Of a stretch of DNA of 64,000 bases, positions 52,959 through 62,158 are shown one piece after another. Numbering within the stretch: position 1 is the stretch's first letter; the number at the start of each line of letters is the position of its first letter. Location of the stretch: positions 124,001 to 188,000 of the forward strand of contig JAZNGW010000032.1 of assembly GCA_045576655.1 (NCBI GenBank), in the 5' to 3' direction. Origin of the DNA: RGIG8745 sp045576655. Lineage in GTDB: Bacteria; Bacteroidota; Bacteroidia; Bacteroidales; Bacteroidaceae. The notes under the pieces are model-generated. The model searched no databases, was not told the origin of the DNA, and saw only the letters and a list, made by a program, of their open reading frames with translations. Both the position numbers and the translations under genes were made by a program.

Positions 52959-54551
52959 ATGACAGCAAAACAAACAATAGAAACAGGTAAAGCCATTCTC
53001 GGTATCGAGTTTGGCTCTACCCGTATTAAGGCAGTTCTCATTGACCAAGAGAACAAACCAATAGCACAAGGTAGTCACGAGTGGGAAAATCAACTTGTTG
53101 ACGGACTCTGGACATATAGTGTAGAAGCTATTTGGTACGGATTGCAGGATTGTTATGCAGATCTCCGCTCAAATGTTAAAGAATTGTACGATACAGAAAT
53201 TGAATCATTAGCGGCTATTGGTGTCAGCGCCATGATGCACGGTTATATGGCATTCAACAAGAAAGAGGAAATTCTTGTGCCATTCCGTACATGGAGAAAC
53301 ACAAATACAGGTAAGGCGGCTGCAGAACTTTCTGAATTGTTCAATTACAACATACCGCTTCGTTGGAGTATATCTCATCTCTATCAGGCGATTCTTGACA
53401 ACGAGGAACACGTTAAAGATATTGACTTCCTGACTACACTTGCAGGATTTATACATTGGCAGATTACTGGTCAAAAAGTTCTTGGTGTAGGCGACGCTTC
53501 AGGTATGATTCCTGTAGACCCTGAGACAAAGACTTACAATGCAGAAATGGTAGAGAAATTCAACCGACTCATCAGTACAAAGGGATTTGGCTGGACACTT
53601 CTTGACATCCTTCCAAAATCACTTTCTGCAGGTGAAAATGCTGGTTTCCTCACTCCTGAAGGCGCTAAGAAACTTGATGTTTCAGGACATCTCAAAGCTG
53701 GTATTCCTGTTTGTCCGCCAGAAGGTGATGCAGGTACTGGAATGGTTGCTACAAATGCCGTTAAGCAACGTACGGGCAACGTTTCAGCTGGTACATCATC
53801 ATTCTCAATGATTGTGTTGGAGAAAGATTTGTCTAAACCTTACGAAATGATAGACATGGTTACAACTCCTGATGGAAGCCTTGTAGCTATGGTTCATTGC
53901 AACAACTGTACTTCAGACTTGAACGCATGGGTAAACCTCTTCAAAGAATATCAAGAATTGCTCGGTATCCCTGTTGACATGAATGAAGTTTATGGAAAAC
54001 TTTACAATAACGCTCTAAATGGCAATCCTGATTGTGGCGGTCTTATTTCCTACAACTACATATCAGGTGAACCTGTAACAGGTCTCGCAGAAGGTCGTCC
54101 ATTATTCGTACGCTCTGCTAATGACAAGTTCAACCTTGCAAACTTCATGCGTGCCCATCTATATGCTTCTGTTGGCGTATTGAAGATAGGTAACGACATC
54201 CTTTTCAATGAAGAAAAGATTAAGGTTGACCGTATCACTGGACATGGAGGCTTGTTTAAGACCAAGGGCGTTGGCCAAAGAGTTCTTGCAGCAGCCATCA
54301 ACTCCCCTATTTCAGTAATGGAAACAGCTGGTGAAGGTGGCGCATGGGGTATTGCACTTCTTGCATCCTATCTCATTAATAATGAGGCAAATCTTACTCT
54401 CGCAGACTATCTTGACAAGCATGTATTTGCAGGCGATGCCGGTGTAGAAATCGCGCCAACACCTGAGGACGTTGCAGGTTTTAATGCATATATTGAAAAC
54501 TACAAAGCAGGTCTTGCTATTGAAGAGGCTGCTGTAAAAGCAAAGAAATAA
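52959..54551 (+). CDS. araB: Ribulokinase of the FGGY family
   Basis: A 530-residue FGGY carbohydrate kinase that should phosphorylate L-ribulose to L-ribulose-5-phosphate. Two actin-like domains are visible: the first begins GIEFGSTRIKAVLID, the second includes TGNVSAGTSSFSMIVLE and GHGGLFKTKGVGQRVLAAAIN with the ATP site. It is closer to the xylulokinase-like kinases used as AraB in Bacteroides than to E. coli AraB. The operon position between araA and transketolase supports the ribulokinase call. Confidence 0.9.
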   Translation: MTAKQTIETGKAILGIEFGSTRIKAVLIDQENKPIAQGSHEWENQLVDGLWTYSVEAIWYGLQDCYADLRSNVKELYDTEIESLAAIGVSAMMHGYMAFNKKEEILVPFRTWRNTNTGKAAAELSELFNYNIPLRWSISHLYQAILDNEEHVKDIDFLTTLAGFIHWQITGQKVLGVGDASGMIPVDPETKTYNAEMVEKFNRLISTKGFGWTLLDILPKSLSAGENAGFLTPEGAKKLDVSGHLKAGIPVCPPEGDAGTGMVATNAVKQRTGNVSAGTSSFSMIVLEKDLSKPYEMIDMVTTPDGSLVAMVHCNNCTSDLNAWVNLFKEYQELLGIPVDMNEVYGKLYNNALNGNPDCGGLISYNYISGEPVTGLAEGRPLFVRSANDKFNLANFMRAHLYASVGVLKIGNDILFNEEKIKVDRITGHGGLFKTKGVGQRVLAAAINSPISVMETAGEGGAWGIALLASYLINNEANLTLADYLDKHVFAGDAGVEIAPTPEDVAGFNAYIENYKAGLAIEEAAVKAKK

Positions 54552-54569
54552 TTCACTAATAATAATTAA

Positions 54570-54598
54570 TGTAGAAATTCTCCCGTAAAAATTCTACA
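54570..54598 (+). other. Hairpin between araB and transketolase genes
   Basis: TGTAGAA (54570-54576) and TTCTACA (54592-54598) form a 7-bp stem in the 92-base gap. No U tract follows, so it looks more like an mRNA stability or processing element than a terminator. Confidence 0.35.
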
Positions 54599-54643
54599 CT
54601 CAACATATGCATCATGCACATGAGAGAGGGAGAGATTTTTAAC

Positions 54644-56668
54644 ATGGCAAATAATCCTATTTCTGTATTAAATCACGCAGCTGATAATATTCGTATTCTT
54701 GCAGCTGCTTCTGTAGAAAAAGCAAAATCAGGACACCCTGGTGGTGCCATGGGTGGAGCGGACTTCATCAATGTACTCTACTCTGAATATCTCAATTATG
54801 ACCCTCAGAACCCTACATGGGTAGGTCGCGACCGTTTTTATCTTGACCCAGGTCATATGGCTCCAATGCTTTACGCACAGCTTGCGCTTATCGGCAAGTA
54901 TAGCCTTGAAGAGCTTGCACAACTTCGTCAGTGGGGGTCTCCTACAACAGGACATCCAGAGTTTGAAGTAGAGCGTGGAGTTGAGAACACTTCAGGTCCA
55001 CTCGGACAAGGACATACTTTTGCTGTAGGTGCTGCTATCGCCGCTAAGTTCTTGGCTGCACACACTGGCAACCCTACTTTCGCTAAGGAAACAATCTATG
55101 CCTACATTTCTGACGGTGGTGTCCAGGAGGAGATTTCTCAGGGTTCTGCACGTATTGCAGCAACTCTCGGTCTTGATAACCTTATCATGTTCTATGACTC
55201 TAACGACATTCAGTTATCTACTGAAACAGCGGAAGTTATGTGTGAAGATACCGCTGCTAAGTATCGTGCGCTCGGATGGGAAGTTATAGAAATTAACGGT
55301 AATGATGCTGCGCAGATTCGCACAGCTATCGAAACTGCTAAAGCGGTTGAAGGCAAGCCTACACTCATCATCGGTAAATGTATTATGGGTAAAGGCGCAC
55401 TCAAGGCTGACGGTTCTTCATACGAACGTAATTGCAAGACACACGGTGCTCCACTCGGTGGCGATGCATTTATTAATTCAGTAAAGAATCTTGGCGGTGA
55501 CCCAGAAAATCCATTCCAGATATTCGACGATGTTAAGGAACTTTATGCAAATCGTGCTGAAGAGCTGAAAGCTATTTGCGCCGCTCGCTATGCTGAAGAA
55601 GCAGAATGGGCTGCCGCTAATCCAGAAAAAGCTGCAGCACAGGCTGACTGGTTTGCTAATAAGGCTCCACAGATTGACTGGTCAAAGGTTCAGCAGAAGG
55701 CAAACGATGCAACACGTAATGCTTCAGCAGCATGTCTTGCTGCTCTTGCAGAACAAGTTCCAAACATGATTTGTGCATCAGCCGACCTTTCAAATTCAGA
55801 CAAGACAGACGGGTTCTTGAATAAGACAAAGGCTCTCACTAAGGGTGATTTCTCTGGTGCATTCTTCCAGGCTGGTGTAGCAGAACTTACAATGGCATGC
55901 TGCTGTATCGGTATGTCACTCCATGGAGGTGTAATACCTGCATGCGGAACTTTCTTCGTATTCTCAGACTACATGAAACCAGCTGTTCGTATGGCCGCTC
56001 TCATGGAACTTCCAGTTAAGTTCATTTGGACACACGACGCATTCCGTGTAGGTGAAGACGGACCTACTCACGAGCCAGTTGAGCAGGAAGCACAGATTCG
56101 TCTCATGGAGAAACTGAAGAACCATAAGGGACATAACTCTACCCTCGTTCTTCGTCCTGCTGACGCTAAGGAAACTACTGAGGCATGGGCTCTTGCAATG
56201 GCTAACACATCAACACCAACAGCTCTCATCCTCTCTCGTCAGAACATCAACGACCTTCCAGAGGGCAATGCTTATGCTGAAGCAGCTAAGGGTGCATATG
56301 TCGTAGCAGGTTCAGACGCTAATCCTGATGTAATTCTCGTTGCTTCTGGTTCAGAAGTTTCAACACTTGTTGCTGGTGCAGAACTTCTCCGCAAGGACGG
56401 AATTAAGTGCAGCATCGTTTCTGTGCCATCAGAAGGACTCTTCCGCAGCCAGTCTGCCGAATACCAGGCATCAGTCCTTCCTGCAGGAGTAAAGAAGTTC
56501 GGTCTCACAGCAGGTCTCCCTGTAAACCTCCAAGGACTTGTACCAGCTCACGAAGGAAAGGTATGGGGACTTGAAAGCTTCGGATTCTCAGCCCCTTACA
56601 AGGTGCTCGATGAAAAACTCGGTTTCACAGCAGAGAATGTTTACAACCAAGTTAAGTCAATGCTTTAA
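54644..56668 (+). CDS. tkt: Transketolase
   Basis: A 674-residue thiamine-diphosphate enzyme that moves two-carbon units between sugar phosphates. Blocks include KSGHPGGAMGGADFI near residue 30, LGQGHTFAVGAAIAAKF and YISDGGVQEEISQGSARIA, which carries the TPP/Mg site. The pyrimidine-domain segment FWTHDAF-like (FIWTHDAFRVGEDGPTHEP) follows. ATG at 54644 (MANNPISVL) was preferred over an upstream in-frame start. It takes xylulose-5-phosphate from AraD into the non-oxidative pentose phosphate pathway. Confidence 0.94.
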   Translation: MANNPISVLNHAADNIRILAAASVEKAKSGHPGGAMGGADFINVLYSEYLNYDPQNPTWVGRDRFYLDPGHMAPMLYAQLALIGKYSLEELAQLRQWGSPTTGHPEFEVERGVENTSGPLGQGHTFAVGAAIAAKFLAAHTGNPTFAKETIYAYISDGGVQEEISQGSARIAATLGLDNLIMFYDSNDIQLSTETAEVMCEDTAAKYRALGWEVIEINGNDAAQIRTAIETAKAVEGKPTLIIGKCIMGKGALKADGSSYERNCKTHGAPLGGDAFINSVKNLGGDPENPFQIFDDVKELYANRAEELKAICAARYAEEAEWAAANPEKAAAQADWFANKAPQIDWSKVQQKANDATRNASAACLAALAEQVPNMICASADLSNSDKTDGFLNKTKALTKGDFSGAFFQAGVAELTMACCCIGMSLHGGVIPACGTFFVFSDYMKPAVRMAALMELPVKFIWTHDAFRVGEDGPTHEPVEQEAQIRLMEKLKNHKGHNSTLVLRPADAKETTEAWALAMANTSTPTALILSRQNINDLPEGNAYAEAAKGAYVVAGSDANPDVILVASGSEVSTLVAGAELLRKDGIKCSIVSVPSEGLFRSQSAEYQASVLPAGVKKFGLTAGLPVNLQGLVPAHEGKVWGLESFGFSAPYKVLDEKLGFTAENVYNQVKSML

Positions 56669-56683
56669 TCATACAAAGTAATT

Positions 56684-56718
56684 AGAGGGGTAAGGGAGGC
56701 GCACTTCCCTACTCCTCT
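56684..56718 (+). terminator. Hairpin after the transketolase gene
   Basis: AGAGGGGTAAGGGAG pairs imperfectly with CTTCCCTACTCCTCT, followed by TTTTTCT. It lies between tkt and rpiB and may reduce read-through into rpiB. Confidence 0.6.
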
Positions 56719-56748
56719 TTTTCTATATCCATACATACCAATATAAAT

Positions 56749-57189
56749 ATGGAAATCAAGACAGTTGGAATTGCAAGCGACCATGCAGCATTTCCATTAA
56801 AACAGTTTGTGAAGCAATATCTTGAAGAAAAAGGTATTGAATACAAAGATTATGGAACTTATACAGAAGACAGTTGCAATTATGCAACCTATGGTCACGC
56901 ATTAGCAGAAGGCATCGAAAAAGGTGAAGTCTATCCAGGCATAGCAATGTGTGGAAGCGGTGAAGGCATAACCATGACCCTCAACAAACACCAAGATATA
57001 CGCGCAGGACTATGTTGGATTCCAGAGATAGCCCATCTGATCCGCCAACACAACAATGCGAATGTGCTTGTCATGCCAGGCAGATTCATCGACACAGAGA
57101 TGGCACGCAAGATTATGGACGAATTCTTTGCAACTGAATTTGAAGGAGGACGCCATCAGGAACGTATTGAGTCCATACCTGTAAAATAA
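56749..57189 (+). CDS. rpiB: Ribose-5-phosphate isomerase B
   Basis: A 146-residue RpiB/LacAB-family enzyme interconverting ribose-5-phosphate and ribulose-5-phosphate. The start IASDHAAFPLKQFV and the active-site block GIAMCGSGEGITMTLNKHQ, with its cysteine, mark the family, and HNNANVLVMPGRFI is the third motif. It completes the pentose phosphate step at the end of the arabinose cluster. Confidence 0.92.
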   Translation: MEIKTVGIASDHAAFPLKQFVKQYLEEKGIEYKDYGTYTEDSCNYATYGHALAEGIEKGEVYPGIAMCGSGEGITMTLNKHQDIRAGLCWIPEIAHLIRQHNNANVLVMPGRFIDTEMARKIMDEFFATEFEGGRHQERIESIPVK

Positions 57190-57226
57190 AGTAAAGTAAA
57201 ACAGCGTGGCGCTCAAGGCGAAACAC

Positions 57227-57331
57227 GACCGTGGTGGAGATAAAACACGACCGCGGTGGAGATACAACACGACTGCGGTGAAAGTACTACACGACTGCGG
57301 TGGAGATACGACACGACCGCGGTGCTGTTTT
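57227..57331 (+). repeat. 22-bp CCGCGG repeat array C
   Basis: Four full 22-bp units start at 57227, 57249, 57271 and 57293, then a terminal unit at 57315. Units begin GACCGCGGT or GACTGCGGT, continue GGAGATA and end ACAC. The final unit GACCGCGGTGCTGTTTT (57315-57331) is the same as in array A. It fills the gap between rpiB and the GH35 gene, in the same orientation as the other arrays. Confidence 0.9.
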
Positions 57332-57390
57332 GTGATTACTTGATTCAAAAACTCTACATCTTAACTATTTTATTTAACAAATACCTAAAA

Positions 57391-59712
57391 ATGAAGAAAA
57401 CAAGATTGACAATGCTTTTGGCACTGCTTTTTGCAGGACTTATGCTATGCCAACCTGCAGCTGCACAGAAAACCGGAACCTTTGAGGCTGGAAAAGGAAC
57501 ATTCCTGCTCAACGGCAAACCATTTGTTGTTAAAGCTGCAGAAATCCACTATCCGCGTATTCCACGCGAATACTGGGACCATCGCATTAAGATGTGTAAA
57601 GCACTCGGTATGAATACCGTATGTATTTACATCTTCTGGAACATACACGAACAACGCGAAGGACAATTTGATTTCACAGGCAACAACGACATTGCAGCAT
57701 TCTGTAAACTTGCTCAGAAGAACGGCATGTATGTCATCGTTCGTCCTGGACCATACGTTTGTGCTGAATGGGAAATGGGCGGACTCCCATGGTGGCTCTT
57801 GAAGAAGAAAGACATCCGTCTTCGTGAACAAGACCCTTATTTCATGGAGCGCGTAAAGATTTTCGAGGAAAAAGTGGGTGAACAGCTCGCCGGTCTCACA
57901 ATTCAGAAAGGCGGGCCAATCATTATGGTTCAAGTTGAAAATGAATACGGCAGCTATGGTGAGGACAAACCTTACGTGAGCGCTATCAGAGACTGTCTGC
58001 GCGGAATCTATGGCAAGGAACTTGCTCTCTTCCAGTGCGACTGGGCTTCAAACTTCGAGAAGAACGGACTTGACGACCTTGTTTGGACAATGAACTTTGG
58101 TACAGGTTCACACATCGACAACCAATTCCGCCGTCTCAAGCAACTTCGTCCAGACTCCCCTCTCATGTGTTCCGAGTTTTGGAGCGGATGGTTCGACAAA
58201 TGGGGAGCACGCCACGAAACACGCCCTGCAAAAGATATGGTTGCAGGACTTGACGAAATGCTGTCAAAAGGCATATCATTCTCACTCTACATGACTCACG
58301 GTGGAACATCATTCGGCCATTGGGCAGGTGCAAACTCGCCAGGTTTCCAGCCAGACGTTACATCTTACGATTATGATGCACCAATCAACGAATATGGCCA
58401 TGCAACTCCTAAGTATCAGGAATTGCGCAATATGATGCAGAAGTACACTGAGAAGAAACTTCCGTCTGTGCCTAAGCCAATTGCCCCAATCATCACTGTG
58501 CCAGAGTTCAAACTCACAGAATTTGCTCCATTGGCAAACGGTGCGGACAAAACAGTCGAGGCTAAAGACACAAAGACATTTGAAGACCTTGATATGGGCT
58601 GGGGAACAGCTGTTTACACTGTAGAACTCCCTGAAACAAAAAACGGTGGCACACTCGTAGCCGATGTTCACGACTTTGCTCAATATTTTATCAACGGTGA
58701 ATACGTAGGCAAAACAGACCGCGTAAAGAACGAAAGAGCAATCACTATTCCTGCGACAAAGAAAGGCGACAAACTTCAGATTGTCGTTGAAGGAATGGGA
58801 CGCATCAATTTCGGTCGCGCAATCAAAGATTTCAAGGGAATTGTCGGTGACATGAAACTCACTGCCGATGTTGACGGACATGAAGTAACTTGGAACCTCA
58901 AGAACTGGACTATGACAACTATCCCAGACGACTATCAGACAGCCGTCAAGGCATTTGAGAAGAAGTCAGACAACAAGGGAACACGTGGATATTATCGCGG
59001 TTATTTCAACCTTAAAAAAGTTGGCGACACATTCCTTAACTTCGAGACATGGGGCAAGGGACAGGTTTACGTAAACGGTCACGCTATGGGTCGCATCTGG
59101 TACATCGGACCACAGCAAACACTCTTTATCCCTGGATGCTGGTTGAAGAAAGGCAAAAACGAAATCATTGTCCTTGACGTTGTTGGACCAAAAGAAACTA
59201 AAGTGTGGGGCCAGAATACACACGAAGTAAACAAACTCCAACTCGAAAAGAGCAATAAGCACAACAATATTGGCGACAAACCAGACCTCAATAGCGTAAC
59301 ACCGGCAGCCACAGGTGCGTTCAAAGCAGGCAACGGTTGGCAGACTGTCAAATTCTCTGCACCACAGAAAGGCCGCTACCTTGCTGTAGAATGTCTTTCT
59401 ACACAAGACGGCAAACCGCAGGTTGCAATTGCAGAGCTTTACTTGCAAGGAACAGACGGCAAACGTATCTCACGCGAACCTTGGACTACAAAATATGCTA
59501 ATAGCGAAGAGGAAAACGGAAACCACATGGGCGACAAGGTGTTCGACCTTCAAGAATCAACCTACTGGCAGACAGAAAAGAGTGCTTCAATGCCACACCT
59601 CCTTGTTATAGACCTTGGTAGCGTTCAGACAATTTCGGCACTTGAATATTGTCCGCGCGCTGAACAAGGCGCTCCTGGTAGCATTAAGAACTACAAGATT
59701 TATATGTACTAA
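57391..59712 (+). CDS. Secreted GH35 beta-galactosidase with F5/8-type C-terminal domain
   Basis: A 773-residue exo-acting beta-galactosidase of family 35. A signal peptide (MKKTRLTMLLALLFAGLMLCQPAAAQ) is followed by the barrel domain. The acid/base is E185 in VQVENEYGSYG and the nucleophile E262 in CSEFWSGW. Jelly-roll domains follow (ending near WYIGPQQTLFIPGCWLKKGKNEI). From about residue 640 there is a discoidin-like F5/8 C domain that may bind carbohydrate. It is preceded by array C and ends at a terminator. Cutting galactose from plant side chains would fit beside arabinose genes (inference). Confidence 0.9.
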   Translation: MKKTRLTMLLALLFAGLMLCQPAAAQKTGTFEAGKGTFLLNGKPFVVKAAEIHYPRIPREYWDHRIKMCKALGMNTVCIYIFWNIHEQREGQFDFTGNNDIAAFCKLAQKNGMYVIVRPGPYVCAEWEMGGLPWWLLKKKDIRLREQDPYFMERVKIFEEKVGEQLAGLTIQKGGPIIMVQVENEYGSYGEDKPYVSAIRDCLRGIYGKELALFQCDWASNFEKNGLDDLVWTMNFGTGSHIDNQFRRLKQLRPDSPLMCSEFWSGWFDKWGARHETRPAKDMVAGLDEMLSKGISFSLYMTHGGTSFGHWAGANSPGFQPDVTSYDYDAPINEYGHATPKYQELRNMMQKYTEKKLPSVPKPIAPIITVPEFKLTEFAPLANGADKTVEAKDTKTFEDLDMGWGTAVYTVELPETKNGGTLVADVHDFAQYFINGEYVGKTDRVKNERAITIPATKKGDKLQIVVEGMGRINFGRAIKDFKGIVGDMKLTADVDGHEVTWNLKNWTMTTIPDDYQTAVKAFEKKSDNKGTRGYYRGYFNLKKVGDTFLNFETWGKGQVYVNGHAMGRIWYIGPQQTLFIPGCWLKKGKNEIIVLDVVGPKETKVWGQNTHEVNKLQLEKSNKHNNIGDKPDLNSVTPAATGAFKAGNGWQTVKFSAPQKGRYLAVECLSTQDGKPQVAIAELYLQGTDGKRISREPWTTKYANSEEENGNHMGDKVFDLQESTYWQTEKSASMPHLLVIDLGSVQTISALEYCPRAEQGAPGSIKNYKIYMY

Positions 59713-59738
59713 GACTATTGCTGCAATACAAATCAAGT

Positions 59739-59769
59739 TTGGGACTATTCTTAAATGGGATAGTCCCAA
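59739..59769 (+). terminator. Terminator after the GH35 gene
   Basis: A perfect 10-bp stem TTGGGACTAT (59739-59748) with ATAGTCCCAA (59760-59769), followed by TTTTTG. Confidence 0.8.
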
Positions 59770-59868
59770 TTTTTGTTTATTAGATAAATACCAAATAAGG
59801 ACTAAATCTGTATATTCAGAAATAAAATTATTGGTGTCCGATACCCCTTTGGGAGTAGCATAAAAATA

Positions 59869-59897
59869 GGGCTGAACCCATTTATAGGATTCAGCCC
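59869..59897 (-). terminator. Terminator of the serine operon
   Basis: GGGCTGAA (59869-59876) pairs with TTCAGCCC (59890-59897). On the minus strand it follows the DUF1015 stop codon and is followed by TATTTTTATG. Confidence 0.75.
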
Positions 59898-59912
59898 ATC
59901 TTGGTAATTTTC

Positions 59913-61160
59913 TCAATCTAATTTATGAATTACTAAACCTGAACGCAGTTTAGGTTCAAACCATGTTGCTTTCGGTGGCATTATATTTCCACTGTCAGCA
60001 ATATCAATTATTTGTTGCATCGACACAGGGTATAGCGCTAATGCGACTTTCATTTCACCGCTATCAACGCGACGTTTCAATTCGCCCAAACCTCGGAGGC
60101 CGCCAACAAAATCAATACGTTTGTCACGACGCAAATCGGTTATGTTCAAAATTTCATCTAAAATGAGACGCGATGAGATACTCACATCAAGAACACCTAT
60201 TGGATCAGATTCGTTATATGTGCCCGCTTTTGCTATGAGCGAATACCACTCCCCTTCAAGATAAAGCGAGAATTCATGCATCTGCTGCGGACGATACTCT
60301 TCAGTGCCCTTTTTCTGAATGTAGAAATTATTTCCAAGTGCAATAATAAACTCTTCAGGTGTCAAGCCGTTGAGGTCTTTAATCACACGGTTATAATCGA
60401 GGATAGTCAACTGGCTTGCCTGGAAACATACAGCCATGAAATAATTGTACTCTTCATCGCCTTTATGATTTGGATTTTGCTTCGCCTTTTCAGCTCCAAC
60501 AAGAGCTGCCGCAGCGGAACGATGATGTCCGTCTGCAATATAAAGATTTGGCATTTTGGCAAATTCAGACGTAATTGTTGCAATGTCCGAATCATCATTC
60601 ACAACCCAGAGTTGATGGCGAAATCCATCTATCGGAGCAATAAAATCATATTCGGGTATTGTTGATACATTACGCATAATAAGAGCGTCAAGTGTGGAGT
60701 TGTCAGGATATGCAAAGAATACAGGCTCTATGTTTGCATTATTAACACGAACATGCTTCATGCGGTCTTCCTCTTTATCCTGGCGGGTAAGTTCATGTTT
60801 TTTAATGACACCAGTAAGATAGTCATTAACATATGCTCCAACGAACAAACCATACTGGGTTTTGCCATTCATCGTTTGTGCATAAATATAATACTGTTCT
60901 TTTTCGTCTTGCACAAGCCAACCTTTCGATTGGAATTTTAAAAAGTGTTCAACAGCGCTGTCATAAACACGAGGATCATACTCGCTTGTCCCTTCAGGAA
61001 AATTAATTTCTGGTTTTATTATATGATAAAGAGACATTTCATTGTCACCAGCTTCTGTGCGTGCTTCATCCGAATCAAGTACATCATAAGGCCTACTTTC
61101 AACTTTCTCAACAAGGTGTTTAGGAGGCCTAACCCCACGAAAAGGTTTAATTACTGCCAT
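59913..61160 (-). CDS. DUF1015-family protein
   Basis: A 415-residue cytosolic protein of family DUF1015. The start MAVIKPFRGVRPPKHLVEKVESRPYDVLDSDEA and the block LYIADGHHRSAAAALVG around residue 215 are diagnostic. The family is often found with serine-synthesis genes, as here, but its reaction is not established. It is the last gene of the minus-strand set serC, serA, DUF1015; the gap to serA is 71 bases. Confidence 0.9.
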   Translation of the reverse strand: MAVIKPFRGVRPPKHLVEKVESRPYDVLDSDEARTEAGDNEMSLYHIIKPEINFPEGTSEYDPRVYDSAVEHFLKFQSKGWLVQDEKEQYYIYAQTMNGKTQYGLFVGAYVNDYLTGVIKKHELTRQDKEEDRMKHVRVNNANIEPVFFAYPDNSTLDALIMRNVSTIPEYDFIAPIDGFRHQLWVVNDDSDIATITSEFAKMPNLYIADGHHRSAAAALVGAEKAKQNPNHKGDEEYNYFMAVCFQASQLTILDYNRVIKDLNGLTPEEFIIALGNNFYIQKKGTEEYRPQQMHEFSLYLEGEWYSLIAKAGTYNESDPIGVLDVSISSRLILDEILNITDLRRDKRIDFVGGLRGLGELKRRVDSGEMKVALALYPVSMQQIIDIADSGNIMPPKATWFEPKLRSGLVIHKLD

Positions 61161-61231
61161 ATTAAATTTAAGATTAAAAAGAAAAAGGTCCTCAAGACAT
61201 AAAGACTCAAGGACTCTTCATATTTATTAAA

Positions 61232-62149
61232 TCATTTATTTACTTGAAAACGTGTACATCCGTCTTTGAAAAATGCAACAATCTGCTTTGCAGCTGCAAT
61301 ACCTGCGTTAATATTTGCTTCAGCAGTTTGCGCTCCCATCTTTTTAGGAGTAGAGAAATAACGTCCCTCAAATTTTTGGAAAGTTACATCTGCATCAGGC
61401 ATAATATCAGTAACAAATTTCAAATCAGCACGTTCTTCCATCAGACTTACAAGTTCCGTCTCGTCAATTACTTCCTTTCGAGCTGTATTGATGAGCACTG
61501 CACCTTTCTTCATCTTGCCGACCAAATTCCGGTTAATGCTCCGAACTGTCTGAGGTGTTGCCGGAATATGCAGGCTCACAATGTCGCATTCCTCAAAAAG
61601 TGCATCCTGATTGCTAACCGCATGAACACCTGCTGCTTCTATTGATTCAGCTGGACAGAATGCGTCATATGCATAAACATCCATGCCAAAGCCCTTAGCT
61701 ATACGAGCGACATTTCTCCCGACATTACCAAAAGCTAGAATACCGAGTTTTTTGCCCATGAGTTCAGTACCAGCCTTACCGTTATAGAAATTGCGCACTG
61801 CGAAAACAAGGAGCCCCATTACAAGTTCAGCAACAGCATTTGCATTCTGTCCAGGTGTATTCATAACAACGACTCCATGTGCAGTTGCTGCCTCAAGGTC
61901 TACATTGTCATAACCGGCACCTGCACGCACAACAATCTTAAGTTGCTTTGCAGCATCTAAAACAGCGCTATCAACCTTGTCTGAGCGTATGATTAATGCG
62001 TCAACATCAGCTACAGCCTCAAGAAGTTGAGACTTTTCTGTATATTTTTCGAGCAACGCCAATTCATAACCTGCAGTTTCGACCTCAGCTCTTATACCTT
62101 CAACCGCCACTGGCGCAAAAGGTTTTTCTGTTGCAATAAGAATTTTCAT
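61232..62149 (-). CDS. serA: D-3-phosphoglycerate dehydrogenase-type enzyme
   Basis: A 305-residue NAD-dependent D-2-hydroxyacid dehydrogenase, probably the first serine-synthesis enzyme, making 3-phosphohydroxypyruvate. The cofactor motif LGILAFGNVGRNVARIAKGFG lies near residue 145, the conserved arginine-bearing block is INTARKEVIDETEL near residue 220, and substrate residues lie in VVRAGAGYDNVD. It lacks the C-terminal ACT regulatory domain of long SerA forms. ATG at 62149 was chosen over a TTG at 62158. It begins ten bases after serC. Confidence 0.88.
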   Translation of the reverse strand: MKILIATEKPFAPVAVEGIRAEVETAGYELALLEKYTEKSQLLEAVADVDALIIRSDKVDSAVLDAAKQLKIVVRAGAGYDNVDLEAATAHGVVVMNTPGQNANAVAELVMGLLVFAVRNFYNGKAGTELMGKKLGILAFGNVGRNVARIAKGFGMDVYAYDAFCPAESIEAAGVHAVSNQDALFEECDIVSLHIPATPQTVRSINRNLVGKMKKGAVLINTARKEVIDETELVSLMEERADLKFVTDIMPDADVTFQKFEGRYFSTPKKMGAQTAEANINAGIAAAKQIVAFFKDGCTRFQVNK

Positions 62150-62158
62150 GTTCGTCAA

